Source: Candidatus Magasanikbacteria bacterium RIFOXYD12_FULL_33_17
GTDB lineage: Bacteria > Patescibacteriota > Patescibacteriia > Magasanikbacterales > UBA922
DNA length: 33,735 bases
Assembly: GCA_001783255.1 (NCBI GenBank)
Contig: MFRB01000100.1
Location: 14,653-48,387, forward strand
Reading direction: 5' to 3'
Shown: positions 1 through 9,225 of the stretch, in pieces
How positions within the stretch are numbered: the stretch's first letter is position 1
How the letters are laid out: every line of letters begins with the position of its first letter
The notes under the pieces: generated by a model
Databases searched by the model: none
The model's input: only the letters and a program-made list of their open reading frames with translations
What the model was told of the DNA's origin: nothing
Translations under genes and position numbers: made by a program

Positions 1-275
1 TTTTCAATATCATAAGAATTTGTCAAAATAATTACCTTAGCACTTTTACCATACAAGTTATCTCTACGTAAATTTTTTAAAAGAGCCATACCATCTAATT
101 TTGGTATGTTCAAATCCAATAAAATCACATCTGGTTTTTCACGCAAAGCAGTAGCCAAACCATCTTCCCCATTATTTTCTACCAAAACTTCAAAATCTTC
201 TCTAGTAAATTTTTTTAATAAAGCATCTGATAAAGACTTTTCATCTTCTACTATTAAAATTTTTCCTAAATTCAT
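1..275 (-). CDS. CheY-like response regulator receiver domain (3' end outside window)
   Basis: This is the first 91 codons of a gene that runs off the left edge. The translation begins MNLGKILIVEDEKSL and has the receiver-domain landmarks: the acidic cluster E10-D11-E12 after the first beta strand, the phospho-acceptor Asp54 in VILLDLNIPKLDG, and a Thr in IILTNS at the switch position. It would accept a phosphoryl group from a histidine kinase. The start lies 3 bases after the stop of the upstream membrane-protein gene, so the two are almost certainly co-transcribed. Whether an output domain follows cannot be seen. The family call is secure; the pathway is unknown. Candidate kinases lie in this window at 5077-7887 and 33132-33735, but nothing in the sequence pairs them. 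Confidence 0.9.
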   Translation of the reverse strand, partial: MNLGKILIVEDEKSLSDALLKKFTREDFEVLVENNGEDGLATALREKPDVILLDLNIPKLDGMALLKNLRRDNLYGKSAKVIILTNSYDIE

Positions 276-278
276 AAA

Positions 279-2309
279 TTAACTATTAACAAGTATCAAC
301 TCTTGTCCAAAAATTTTTAAATCTTGTTGTATTATATTATCAAAGGCAGTCACAACTGGTTTTGATGTAAGATTCTTCTGAGTTGGATTTTCAGATAATA
401 TAGTAACATCAAATTGTACAGCTAAAACATCTACGCTTATAGGCATTTGCTCTATTTTCCAAATTAATTTTTTCTTATCCTTATCATAAGTTATAGTACC
501 AGCAGGTACAACAATATTACTTTCATCTACAGATATATCACCATACAAATCAGCTGTAACCTCAATATTTTTCAAATCATGATAAGTATTTGTCAAAACC
601 CAACTTATCTGATGAACATCATTACCACCAACATCTTGACTTATCTCATCTTGTGTAGCCATTTTTAAATCTGAAGTCAACTTTATATCAACTTGATTAC
701 TACTTATTAATTCTGTTTTATCATTCAAATTGTAAGAAAGTTCACTCTTCACATTTATCCTATAAGCAACATAATCAGACAATCTAATATTATCAGAAGT
801 CTTAATTGGTAAAATAACATTTACCTTAATTTCATCCCCTGGCATAATTTCTTTCAATTCAGATATATACCTTTTATCAAACGTTATAGTACCTCTTCTA
901 ACATCCGAAGAAAGTTGTTGTCCCACAATATCAGAATCAAATTCTCCAGTATCAAGTTTATCCCAAGATAAAATACTTCTACTATCAGAAGAAGGTGCAT
1001 CAATTATCACTTTCAGTTTTGCATCTTTCAAAACAGAGTCACCATTGTTTTTTATACTAACAGTCGCATTAATAGTATCCCCTGGTTGTATATCAAATGA
1101 ACCAGTTGTACCATTTACAACTAAATTATACAGAGTTTCTAAATTACTCAAAGCTACTTCCTTTTGAGTATCAAATAAAATATAACCATTTCCAATTCGT
1201 TCAGGAGAATCCCAATTTTTTACAATTACTTGAAATTTATTAGTATTTTCTTTATCTTCAGAGAAAAAACCAGAAAGATTTATTTCTTTTGAAGCATCCA
1301 ATGATTCAAAATACCATTCACAACTTTTACCATCAGCAGATTTTGGTTCACTAGACTTGAGTGCAAAAGAACCTCCAACACAAGAAACTAAAACATTTTT
1401 TACCGGTACATCACTATTAGGAGAAATAATAATTTTTATAGGTGTATCCAAACCAGCTACTATCTGTTCAGCTGTCTGTATCTCAACTTTTACTAAAGAA
1501 TCTTTGTTAGACAAAGTCAAAGTTGTAATTTTTTGAAAATCAGAACTAAAATTGTCTGGCATATAATTCAAAAATACTCTAAAGGATTGTTCAGAATTTA
1601 TATCACCATAAATATTACCTGTGACATCTATATAACCACTACCTTGTGCTTCTATATCCCCTATTTTCCAACTATCATTATTATCATTTATCGTTTCTTT
1701 GGTACTAGATGTAAACTTAAACCCTTTTGGATAACGTACTTCCAAAACAACATTATGCAACGCCACATCTTGTGAATTTTTGTAACGTATTCTGTAAGTA
1801 CTCTTCTCTCCAGAAATAAAATTATCATTACCAGACATCGTAAGAATAATATTATCTTCAGAAAATTTAACACCTGGCTGTACTACAAAAAAACCAATCC
1901 AAGCAATAGTAGCAAAAAATATCACTGAAAAAATTAATATAAAAAATGCATGTAAAAAACTACTATGTTTACTTTTTTGAAACTGTTGCATGTCTGGCAT
2001 ATCACCATCAGCATCTTCATATATTTCTGTTAACTTCTGCGTAATCTCTTGTTGAGACATAGTCCCATTATTTTTTTCTATTTTTTCTTCTTTTTTAGAG
2101 TCTTCCATGGGTAATTCTTTCTTAACAAAAACATGCACCTCTTTTTTTACAGGTTTTTCTATTTCTTCAGTAATTATTTCAACATTTTTTTGTATTTCAC
2201 TTTCTATTTCTTTTACCTTCAAATTTTGTTCATCAACAACCTGACTAGAAATTTTTTCTTTATGAAATTTTTTGCCTTCTTTTTTTGGCTTCTTATGTTT
2301 AACAGGCAT
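279..2309 (-). CDS. Single-pass membrane protein with large extracytoplasmic beta-rich region, function unknown
   Basis: This 676-residue protein has a highly charged Lys/Glu-rich cytoplasmic N-terminus of about 115 residues, one hydrophobic segment at about 118-143 (IFSVIFFATIAWIGFFVV), and about 530 outer residues. The outer part shows repeated immunoglobulin-like or DUF11-like stretches: TYRIRYKNSQDVALHNVVLE near 170, ATVSIKNNGDSVLKDAKLKV near 415, and a further unit near 565. These resemble domains that bacterial surface proteins use as spacers or for binding. It lies 38 bases after the DUF4012 gene and 3 bases before a response regulator, which indicates one operon. I do not recognise a named family for the full length. 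An envelope-spanning scaffold or surface protein is inferred from topology only. Confidence 0.8.
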   Translation of the reverse strand: MPVKHKKPKKEGKKFHKEKISSQVVDEQNLKVKEIESEIQKNVEIITEEIEKPVKKEVHVFVKKELPMEDSKKEEKIEKNNGTMSQQEITQKLTEIYEDADGDMPDMQQFQKSKHSSFLHAFFILIFSVIFFATIAWIGFFVVQPGVKFSEDNIILTMSGNDNFISGEKSTYRIRYKNSQDVALHNVVLEVRYPKGFKFTSSTKETINDNNDSWKIGDIEAQGSGYIDVTGNIYGDINSEQSFRVFLNYMPDNFSSDFQKITTLTLSNKDSLVKVEIQTAEQIVAGLDTPIKIIISPNSDVPVKNVLVSCVGGSFALKSSEPKSADGKSCEWYFESLDASKEINLSGFFSEDKENTNKFQVIVKNWDSPERIGNGYILFDTQKEVALSNLETLYNLVVNGTTGSFDIQPGDTINATVSIKNNGDSVLKDAKLKVIIDAPSSDSRSILSWDKLDTGEFDSDIVGQQLSSDVRRGTITFDKRYISELKEIMPGDEIKVNVILPIKTSDNIRLSDYVAYRINVKSELSYNLNDKTELISSNQVDIKLTSDLKMATQDEISQDVGGNDVHQISWVLTNTYHDLKNIEVTADLYGDISVDESNIVVPAGTITYDKDKKKLIWKIEQMPISVDVLAVQFDVTILSENPTQKNLTSKPVVTAFDNIIQQDLKIFGQELILVNS

Positions 2310-2347
2310 AAAATTTTAATTAGATAAATTATTATTAAAAATATTTT

Positions 2348-4936
2348 TTATTTCTTCTCCATTACTATACCAAAAATTTTGTCATTATCAAAATTTTCTT
2401 CAATCGAAGCTCCATTACTAGACAATTGTAATTTTTCACTACCCTCTTTCCAAACAGGAGACCAACCATCCGGATAGATAATAGTATTATTTATCGTTGA
2501 TACCGAACCTGATTGTTTTTGCAATAAAACACTATAACGTGATAATACAGAATTAGCAATATCACGATTCAAAAATGAAGTAAATGAAAATTTACGATCT
2601 TCTTCCTCAAACATAGCCACATTATCAAAAACTGAAAATGGTAACTTGTAAACAAAATAAACTCTACTTTCTTCTCCGCTGTAAGTTACTATCCAATTAG
2701 CAAAAGAAGTCTTATCAAATTCACTAGTAATACGTGTCCCCGTTTTTACATGTACTGAAGAATTTTTTTCAATCTTTTTTAGGTCTTCATCCTCTTGATA
2801 CCAACTTGGGGAAATAGAAAAAGAACTTTCTTCTGGATAAACAAAGCCACCAGCATCTAACAATTCAGCACCTTCCGGTACATAAATTCTAAGATAACTT
2901 ATATTAGGACTATTAAAAAATTCAGATTCATATTGCCCCTTATGTTTTCTAGTAATAATAACTGTATCAATAATACTGCCATCCTCTGCCACCACAGCTT
3001 GATGCTCTACATTTTGAGTAATATTAAGGTCACTCTTTTGACCACCAATATTAGCATTAACAACCATTAAATAATCTTGATTCTTTTTTGTTTCCAAGAC
3101 CTCTCCTGTCCAACCATACTCACGCACAATACTTTGGATGTAAGGATCATTAAAATAAAGTTGTATTTCTTTATAAGACAAAGCCTCATGCATTTGACTA
3201 ACCAAACCAATCAATTGACTAGGTTGAAGATTTTGCAAACTACCAAAAATCTGTTCCAAAACAGAAGCTAATACAACCTTTGGCGTATTTTCTTCTTCAT
3301 TATTATAATTTTGAACCTCTGTTTCAAGTTTATCCAAAGCATCTTCTGATTTCAGCAATAAATCATAATCTTCATTTTGCAAAGGTCCAATAACTTTCAA
3401 AAGTCTTTCTAAAACTGTAGAATTAATAGCTATTACACCATCAACAGTTGTTTTTTTACCATGCTCAAAAAACCAAGACATTTTTTTTGCAGATGCTCCA
3501 AAATCAGGAAACCAATTACCATCTTGAAATTCCCATCTTTTGTTTATGAGTTGTATTGGTAAAGGTGGTTTTTCATAAACATCAAGTTGTCCTTGAAAAT
3601 CATAACTTCCGGCACCAGGCACATCTATATTCAAAATCTTACCACTTTGTACATCCATAACAGCATAACTACCTACAAAGCCACCTGTCGGTCTGATTTC
3701 ATAAGTATTTTGAAATAAAACTAAGTATCTTTTGAAACCATCTCCACCCATTATCAACTGAATACTACGTATTACTTGATTGAAATTATTCATATCAGAT
3801 ACAAAACCGGAAAACAATATTTTGAAATCATTAAAAGATTGTTGATACTCTGCTGGTACAGATGTAATTTCTACATTATCTATTTGCTCTAAAGCTGTTT
3901 GATATGCTTGCAAAGCACCTCTTAAATGTTGTTGCAAAATAGTTAATCTATCTATCAAATTACCCTCACTATCTTTTTGAGTAGCCTCGTCAATTCCTTT
4001 AACCAAATAAGTATTACCCAAAGCTAACTGATGACCAGCTAAAAGTAAATCCTGTCTACTTTTTACTTTATCTCCAATAATCGGTAACAACTTAGCAATA
4101 TAAATACTAGCTTTGTATTCTCTATCAATTATTTCTTCAGCACTTCCAAAAGAATTTAAAGCATTATTTAAATCATTCTCAGCTTGATTTATATCATTAT
4201 TAAATGCCGAAACAGTCGAAGATTGTAATGACAAAAAGGCATCATTACTTTTGGAAACTATTTCTGCGGTATCTAATTTTATTTTTTTATAATAACCTAC
4301 AGCAGGAAAAGGTATCGCAATTATAATTGTCAAAATTAAAAAACTCAAAGAAAAACGTTTGAAACTTAATCTTTTTCTAAAAGATACCAAAGAATCAGTA
4401 ATAGAAGAAAAAAAGTTTGAAATATTTTGAAAAATATTTACCAAAAATTCATTAACAAAATTCGCATTTTTTTTCAAAAAATAAAACCTTGGTAATAAAT
4501 TATAATTTCTATCAACCTTGAACTTTGGTAAAATATTTTTATTTTTTGTAGTTTTTTTAAACTTTATTTTTGAATTTTTTATTTGTCTTTTTTGTATAAA
4601 ATTTTCTTGTTTTTGTTTTTCATTAGTAATTTTTATAATATTTGCAAAATTCACAACAACTTTGTTCAATTCTTTTTTTTTGTTTTCATGTTTATACACA
4701 TCTATATTTTCCAAATGGTTTTCTTTTTTATATTCTTTCAACACATCAATAATAAATGGAGACTTCTCTGCATTTTTTACAACTCTAACATTAACAAAAG
4801 AACTACTAATAATCCTCTTAGGGGTAGTTTTTTTTACTTCTTTAACCGTTGGACAAGTACGTGAATTATGCCCAACTTTATTACAAATTACACATTTACG
4901 AGGTGGTTTTTTTGTCTTTTTTTTCTTGAGTGTCAC
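2348..4936 (-). CDS. DUF4012 membrane protein with an N-terminal CCHC zinc knuckle
   Basis: This 862-residue protein opens with a Lys-rich tract and a perfect CX2CX4HX4C zinc knuckle (C15, C18, H23, C28; RKCVICNKVGHNSRTCP). A charged cytoplasmic stretch of about 165 residues follows, then one transmembrane segment at about 195-215 (FLILTIIIAIPFPAVGY), then a long outer region. The DUF4012 signature is visible near 400-418 (FQNTYEIRPTGGFVGSYAV). DUF4012 proteins are common in Patescibacteria and Actinobacteria and lack a settled function. The gene is first in an operon with the 676-residue membrane protein and a receiver protein, behind an extended -10 promoter at 4965-4970. The zinc knuckle is the odd part: in retroviral and plant MYB-related proteins this fold binds nucleic acid or other proteins. 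The membrane topology would put it in the cytoplasm. Confidence 0.88.
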   Translation of the reverse strand: MTLKKKKTKKPPRKCVICNKVGHNSRTCPTVKEVKKTTPKRIISSSFVNVRVVKNAEKSPFIIDVLKEYKKENHLENIDVYKHENKKKELNKVVVNFANIIKITNEKQKQENFIQKRQIKNSKIKFKKTTKNKNILPKFKVDRNYNLLPRFYFLKKNANFVNEFLVNIFQNISNFFSSITDSLVSFRKRLSFKRFSLSFLILTIIIAIPFPAVGYYKKIKLDTAEIVSKSNDAFLSLQSSTVSAFNNDINQAENDLNNALNSFGSAEEIIDREYKASIYIAKLLPIIGDKVKSRQDLLLAGHQLALGNTYLVKGIDEATQKDSEGNLIDRLTILQQHLRGALQAYQTALEQIDNVEITSVPAEYQQSFNDFKILFSGFVSDMNNFNQVIRSIQLIMGGDGFKRYLVLFQNTYEIRPTGGFVGSYAVMDVQSGKILNIDVPGAGSYDFQGQLDVYEKPPLPIQLINKRWEFQDGNWFPDFGASAKKMSWFFEHGKKTTVDGVIAINSTVLERLLKVIGPLQNEDYDLLLKSEDALDKLETEVQNYNNEEENTPKVVLASVLEQIFGSLQNLQPSQLIGLVSQMHEALSYKEIQLYFNDPYIQSIVREYGWTGEVLETKKNQDYLMVVNANIGGQKSDLNITQNVEHQAVVAEDGSIIDTVIITRKHKGQYESEFFNSPNISYLRIYVPEGAELLDAGGFVYPEESSFSISPSWYQEDEDLKKIEKNSSVHVKTGTRITSEFDKTSFANWIVTYSGEESRVYFVYKLPFSVFDNVAMFEEEDRKFSFTSFLNRDIANSVLSRYSVLLQKQSGSVSTINNTIIYPDGWSPVWKEGSEKLQLSSNGASIEENFDNDKIFGIVMEKK
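4853..4894 (-). other. CCHC zinc-knuckle coding segment of the DUF4012 protein
   Basis: These 14 codons encode C-V-I-C-N-K-V-G-H-N-S-R-T-C, with exact CX2CX4HX4C spacing and the Gly before His that is usual in zinc knuckles. The match to the form seen in plant MYB-related factors (GHNSRTCP) is striking. It is seen directly; zinc binding is inferred from family knowledge. Confidence 0.8.
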
Positions 4937-4964
4937 AAAAAATTATAAACTATTTATCTGCTTA

Positions 4965-4970
4965 ATTATA
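4965..4970 (-). promoter_or_regulatory. Promoter -10 for the DUF4012 operon
   Basis: On the minus strand a perfect TATAAT is preceded by TG one base upstream (TGTTATAAT), an extended -10. The best -35 candidate, 17 bases upstream, is TTTTGA, which is weak. It lies 29 bases before the DUF4012 start codon and just after the terminator of the preceding kinase gene, so a promoter is expected here. Confidence 0.6.
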
Positions 4971-5017
4971 ACACATTTTGCTTTAATTCAAAAGTTAATC
5001 ACAACTAAGTCTAAATT

Positions 5018-5049
5018 AAAAAAATAATCCCTATAATTAGAGATTATTT
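5018..5049 (-). terminator. Rho-independent terminator of the Cache/histidine-kinase operon
   Basis: Reading the minus strand, an 11-bp stem (AAATAATCTCT with AGGGATTATTT, including one T-G pair) closes a 6-base loop and runs straight into seven T residues. It starts 27 bases after the stop codon of the histidine kinase. Confidence 0.8.
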
Positions 5050-5076
5050 TGGATAATGTTTAAAAAACAAATATTA

Positions 5077-7887
5077 CTAAGTCAAAGCCTTATTTCCCTC
5101 TTTTTTAACCATACCCTTTAGTGGTATTGTGAAATAAAAAGTAGTACCTTTGTTTTCTATTGATTCAAACCATATTTTACCATCAGCTGACTGTTCGATA
5201 ATAGATTTGACAATATAAAGACCTAAACCAGTACCTGTAGTATCTTTCAGCTTGATATTATCAGCTCTAAACATTTTGGTAAAGATATTATCTTGTTGTT
5301 TTTTTGGTATACCATAACCATTGTCCTTCACACTCACTACTAATTCTTTTTCATTTTTTCGAATTTCAACTTTTATTTGCCCCTTATCAGGTGTATATTT
5401 GACAGCATTAGTAATCAAATTTTGGATAACCATTCTAATTAACTTCTGATCTAAATTCAATTTAGTTATTTCTTTATCATATTTTTTAGTTATTTTCATT
5501 TTTTTCTGTACTATCTGAGGTTCTAATTCTTTGATAACACTATCAAAAACATCTCTAATGTCTGTCTTTTCAGGATCAATAGCAAAAGTACCAAGTTCAA
5601 TACGAGAAACATTCAAAAGAGAATTTACCAAATCTACCATACGTTTATTTCCAACTTCAACCTCTTTCAAATAATCTCTTTGTTCCTTATTCAAAGAACC
5701 AGCATCTTCATCAAGAAGCATCTCTACATACCAATTTATAGTCGAAAGAGGTGTACGAAGCTGATGAGAAGCCAAAGATACAAACTCTGTCTTAGCTTTA
5801 TCAATACCCTGTTCATAAGAAATATCACGAAAAACCACAATACTTCCAATCACTTTTTCCATCCAGATAAAAGGACTAACCATAAATCCTACTGGAAAAA
5901 GGTTACCTTCTGAATTTTTATAATAATAAGTTTTTCCCACCAAAGAAGTCTGTTGTTTACCAGTAGATAAAGCCTGGTTGACGGCTCTTTCACTTTTATT
6001 TATCAAAATACCTTTTTCAGTAAAAGCAGGGACCTCTTCATAAATTTTTTTATTTTTCATTTCTTCTGATTTTTTACCAAGCATCACTTCAGCCGCTTTA
6101 TTTACCAAAATTATATGTCCTTTTTCATTGGTTACGATAATACCACTACTAATACTAGCCAAAAGTGCCTCATATTTAGCTTTTTCTTCAGCCAATTGAA
6201 AATCTTGTTCTTTCAAATCTTTCAGTACTAATTGTAATTTTTCTTCATCCTTTTTACGTTTAGTTATATCTCTCTCAATACCCAAAAAAAACTGTACTTC
6301 TTTTTCACTGCTCAATAATGGAGTAATACTAACTTCAGCAGGATAGACTTCACCATTTTTTCTTTTATTTAATAATTCACCAGCAAATACTTTTTTTTCT
6401 TTTTTAATAGTTTTCCATAATTTTTTATAAAAAGCTTTATCCATTACACCTCCCCACAAAACACCTGCTTTAGTACCTAAAACTTCTTTTTCATTATAAC
6501 CAGTAATTCTATTTACAGCTTTATTCGCAAATAATAACATACCATCAGGATCTGTAATTACAATATGATCAGAGGCATTATCTACAGCAAATTTAAATTT
6601 TTCTAATTCTTTACTCAATCCTTCTGTTTTTTCTTTTTCTTCATTGATGTCTTCCAAAACATTTATCAAAGCTTTTTTCTGTTCTTCTAAAAAAACCTGT
6701 TTTTCTATTATCTTCTGAGTTTGTGTCTGAACTTTTTGTTCTATTTCTTCATGAATTTTTTTGACACTAGCAGACATCATATTAAAAGCCAATATCAACT
6801 CTTGCATTTCAGAAAATTGACTACTATATTCTATAACTGAATTATAATTACCTCGACTAACTTTTAGAGCAGCATCATAAAGAATTTTTACAGGTTTCAA
6901 ATAATTTATTAATAATACTAAGATTATTATACTAGCCATTAATGCTGCTAAAAAAATAATAAGTACAGAATTATTTACAATTTTTAAAATACCAGCAACT
7001 TGCAAATTAGCTGGTTGCTCTATTGAAAAATATAAATTATAATTACCTACTTGTGTATAAAAAATATTTATTTTTTCATTTTTATTTTTATATTCAAAAA
7101 AATTAACATCTGACAAATTCGTGTTCAAATCATCCGCCGGGAAATCCCAAACAGAATCTAATTGTTTTTCTAAAAACCTTTTGTTTACAACAATTTTTTG
7201 TTTGACATCTTCGTTTAAAACACCTAAAGTATTATACAATCTTTCCAACTTATTTGAATAAATAATAACTCCATATTTATCAAGCAACATTACTGAAGAA
7301 TTATTTTCTAAATTTATTGAACTTAATTTTTTTTCAACGACTTCTGGTCTTAATTTCAAAGTAACAACGCCTAAGATATTATTTTTAGCATCTTCAATAC
7401 GTGTAGAAAAATAATAACCCAACTGATTTGTAGTAACACCCAAAACAACATCAAAAGAATAACCATTTTTAAGTGCCTCAGAAAAATAATCTCTAAAAGC
7501 ATAGTTATTGTCTACAAAAGAAGCGTCCGTCGAAACCAAAGTATTACCTTCAATGTCCATTATATATATAGCTGAAAACAAATCAGCAATATTATAACTA
7601 TCTAAGTGTTTTAACACCACTTCATCTTGTGGTTTTTTATCATTTTGCGATAAATAATACTCAACAGCCTCATCATTTTTTACATTTGTTAACAAATAAT
7701 CCACACTATTTAAGACACTCTTTACTTCTTCACTCTTTACAAAAACAAAAGTTTTGAAAGTATCTATCTTTTCTGAAACTAAATTGCTCTTAATATAAGA
7801 ATAAACAAAAACACTTGCCAAAATACCAAAAAATAGTATAGTAATTAGAAACAAAAAAATTAATTTGTAGCGCGAAAAAAAATTCAT
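5077..7887 (-). CDS. Membrane sensor histidine kinase (Cache-HAMP-PAS-PAS-HisKA-HATPase)
   Basis: This 936-residue hybrid-free kinase has a transmembrane helix at about 8-30, an outer Cache-type sensor of about 270 residues, a second helix at about 303-330, and a HAMP linker. A coiled coil to about 425 follows, then PAS1 (VITDPDGMLLFANKAVNRITGY) and PAS2 (IIVTNEKGHIILVNKAAEVM). The phospho-acceptor is His708 in SLASHQLRTPLS. The ATPase domain has an N box (NLITNAVKYTP), G1 (DNGYGIP) and G2 (GTGLGLYIVKS). It autophosphorylates in response to an outer ligand and passes phosphate to a response regulator. Its start is 3 bases after the stop of a Cache-only membrane protein, and it ends at a terminator. 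The ligand is unknown. No response regulator is adjacent; the receivers at 1-275 and 23018-23386 are candidates only. Confidence 0.95.
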   Translation of the reverse strand: MNFFSRYKLIFLFLITILFFGILASVFVYSYIKSNLVSEKIDTFKTFVFVKSEEVKSVLNSVDYLLTNVKNDEAVEYYLSQNDKKPQDEVVLKHLDSYNIADLFSAIYIMDIEGNTLVSTDASFVDNNYAFRDYFSEALKNGYSFDVVLGVTTNQLGYYFSTRIEDAKNNILGVVTLKLRPEVVEKKLSSINLENNSSVMLLDKYGVIIYSNKLERLYNTLGVLNEDVKQKIVVNKRFLEKQLDSVWDFPADDLNTNLSDVNFFEYKNKNEKINIFYTQVGNYNLYFSIEQPANLQVAGILKIVNNSVLIIFLAALMASIIILVLLINYLKPVKILYDAALKVSRGNYNSVIEYSSQFSEMQELILAFNMMSASVKKIHEEIEQKVQTQTQKIIEKQVFLEEQKKALINVLEDINEEKEKTEGLSKELEKFKFAVDNASDHIVITDPDGMLLFANKAVNRITGYNEKEVLGTKAGVLWGGVMDKAFYKKLWKTIKKEKKVFAGELLNKRKNGEVYPAEVSITPLLSSEKEVQFFLGIERDITKRKKDEEKLQLVLKDLKEQDFQLAEEKAKYEALLASISSGIIVTNEKGHIILVNKAAEVMLGKKSEEMKNKKIYEEVPAFTEKGILINKSERAVNQALSTGKQQTSLVGKTYYYKNSEGNLFPVGFMVSPFIWMEKVIGSIVVFRDISYEQGIDKAKTEFVSLASHQLRTPLSTINWYVEMLLDEDAGSLNKEQRDYLKEVEVGNKRMVDLVNSLLNVSRIELGTFAIDPEKTDIRDVFDSVIKELEPQIVQKKMKITKKYDKEITKLNLDQKLIRMVIQNLITNAVKYTPDKGQIKVEIRKNEKELVVSVKDNGYGIPKKQQDNIFTKMFRADNIKLKDTTGTGLGLYIVKSIIEQSADGKIWFESIENKGTTFYFTIPLKGMVKKEGNKALT

Positions 7888-7890
7888 ATA

Positions 7891-9090
7891 CTATATTTTT
7901 TCTTTATTTTCCTTAATCTTTTTTATTTCTTCTTTTAATTCAATCATCTTTAATTCTCTATTGACCATATTGGAGTTAAGTAACTCTAGTTCTTCAACAG
8001 TTTTATTCAATTTTACTTCTGTAATCTTAAATTTTTTTGTTTCTTCAATCATCTCTTTTTTAGTCTCATCTATCTGTAGGTGTAAAAAAATATTTTTTCT
8101 AAAAACAAAATACAAAAACAATAAAAATACTATCAATAAAAAGGCTACAAAATAAAAAAATGTATAACTACCTTGTGTATAATTTACAAAAACATCAGAT
8201 TGTATGTATTTTGCAGGAGTACTTAGCAAAATGCCCCAATAATAATCTGGTAATATTTGACTCTTCGTATAAGAAGTTACATAAGTATCCCCCCTAAACC
8301 CATAGGTTTGAAAACCTGTTTTTCCTAGACGTGCTTTTTGCAAAATATTGAGAGCATCACCAAAACCTACATAAACTTTTTTGACATAATCATCTTCAAT
8401 ATTTTTACCTATCAAATCATTGTCAACTGTCCAAAAGATATCTCCTTTACTGTCTAATACAAAAAATTCTGAACCAAACCACAGACTACTATCTTTCAAA
8501 TGTGTAAAAATGAAAGTATCTAAATCTACTAGCAAAACTAAAGTAGCTTGTTTATTTTTTTTATCATCAAAATAACTTTTGTAAATTTTGAATACATTAA
8601 CATTTTTTATATTGCTAGCCTCAATTTCTAATGAAAAAACTTTTGAAATTAAAAAATTTTGATCTGTTTTAAGAAAAAAATTTTCATCAAACTGTCTCAA
8701 GTTAATAACATCATTTGGAACACTACTTTCACAGACAATATTATTGTTGTTATCTACAAGATACCAACCATAAAATTCTTCGTCATCTAAGACACTTATA
8801 GAATTAGAACAATCAAAATCAGTACTACTAGTACTAAAAGAGACACTCTCAAAAAAATGGTCAACATTATGAAAAACATCTTTAAAATCATTTTTGACCT
8901 CCAGAGAAACCTGATTATCATAATTCAATCCAACCTGACCAAAATATTTGTTGTACTTATCCAAAAAATTATTATTATTTCTTTGAATCAAAAACCAAGA
9001 TAATAACAAAAAAATAATAGTAAAAAAAACAAAAGAACCTATTATAATACTATCAATTATTTTATTGCTAGAATTGTTAGATTCTTTCAT
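7891..9090 (-). CDS. Cache-type sensory membrane protein with cytoplasmic coiled coil, no kinase
   Basis: This 399-residue protein has a transmembrane helix at about 13-35 (IIIGSFVFFTIIFLLLSWFLI), an outer region of about 275 residues that resembles a Cache sensor (VLDSKGDIFWTVDNDLIGK and a following KTGFQTY stretch), and a second helix near 310-330. It ends in a Lys/Glu-rich coiled coil (EVKLNKTVEELELLNSNMV). It lacks HAMP, HisKA and ATPase domains. The frame is open upstream to 9126, but that extension overlaps the terminator at 9126-9150. I therefore chose the Met at 9090 (MKESNNSSNK), which gives a normal signal-anchor. It is followed after 3 bases by the Cache histidine kinase, which suggests the two sense or signal together. 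The role is inferred. Confidence 0.82.
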   Translation of the reverse strand: MKESNNSSNKIIDSIIIGSFVFFTIIFLLLSWFLIQRNNNNFLDKYNKYFGQVGLNYDNQVSLEVKNDFKDVFHNVDHFFESVSFSTSSTDFDCSNSISVLDDEEFYGWYLVDNNNNIVCESSVPNDVINLRQFDENFFLKTDQNFLISKVFSLEIEASNIKNVNVFKIYKSYFDDKKNKQATLVLLVDLDTFIFTHLKDSSLWFGSEFFVLDSKGDIFWTVDNDLIGKNIEDDYVKKVYVGFGDALNILQKARLGKTGFQTYGFRGDTYVTSYTKSQILPDYYWGILLSTPAKYIQSDVFVNYTQGSYTFFYFVAFLLIVFLLFLYFVFRKNIFLHLQIDETKKEMIEETKKFKITEVKLNKTVEELELLNSNMVNRELKMIELKEEIKKIKENKEKI

Positions 9091-9124
9091 AAATGTTATT
9101 AGATAATTTTTATATTTGAAACAC

Positions 9125-9150
9125 AAAAAAGCTAGTCAAACTAGCTTTTT
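9125..9150 (-). terminator. Rho-independent terminator after the pilus operon
   Basis: An 11-bp perfect stem (AAAAAGCTAGT / ACTAGCTTTTT) encloses a 3-base loop, with six T residues at the 3' side on the minus strand. It lies 76 bases after the stop of the last pilin gene. A second smaller hairpin (AAAGACA / TGTCTTT, about 9170-9200) lies between. The symmetry means it could also act on the plus strand, where no gene needs it. Confidence 0.85.
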
Positions 9151-9225
9151 GCAAAAAATTTTAAATAAAAGACAGGCATATGGCTAATTTGTCTTTATAC
9201 AAAACAACTTATCCTAAGTTTAAAA

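Noticed and set aside
9091..9126. Start of the Cache-only protein at 9126
   Set aside because: It would overlap the terminator stem of the pilus operon.
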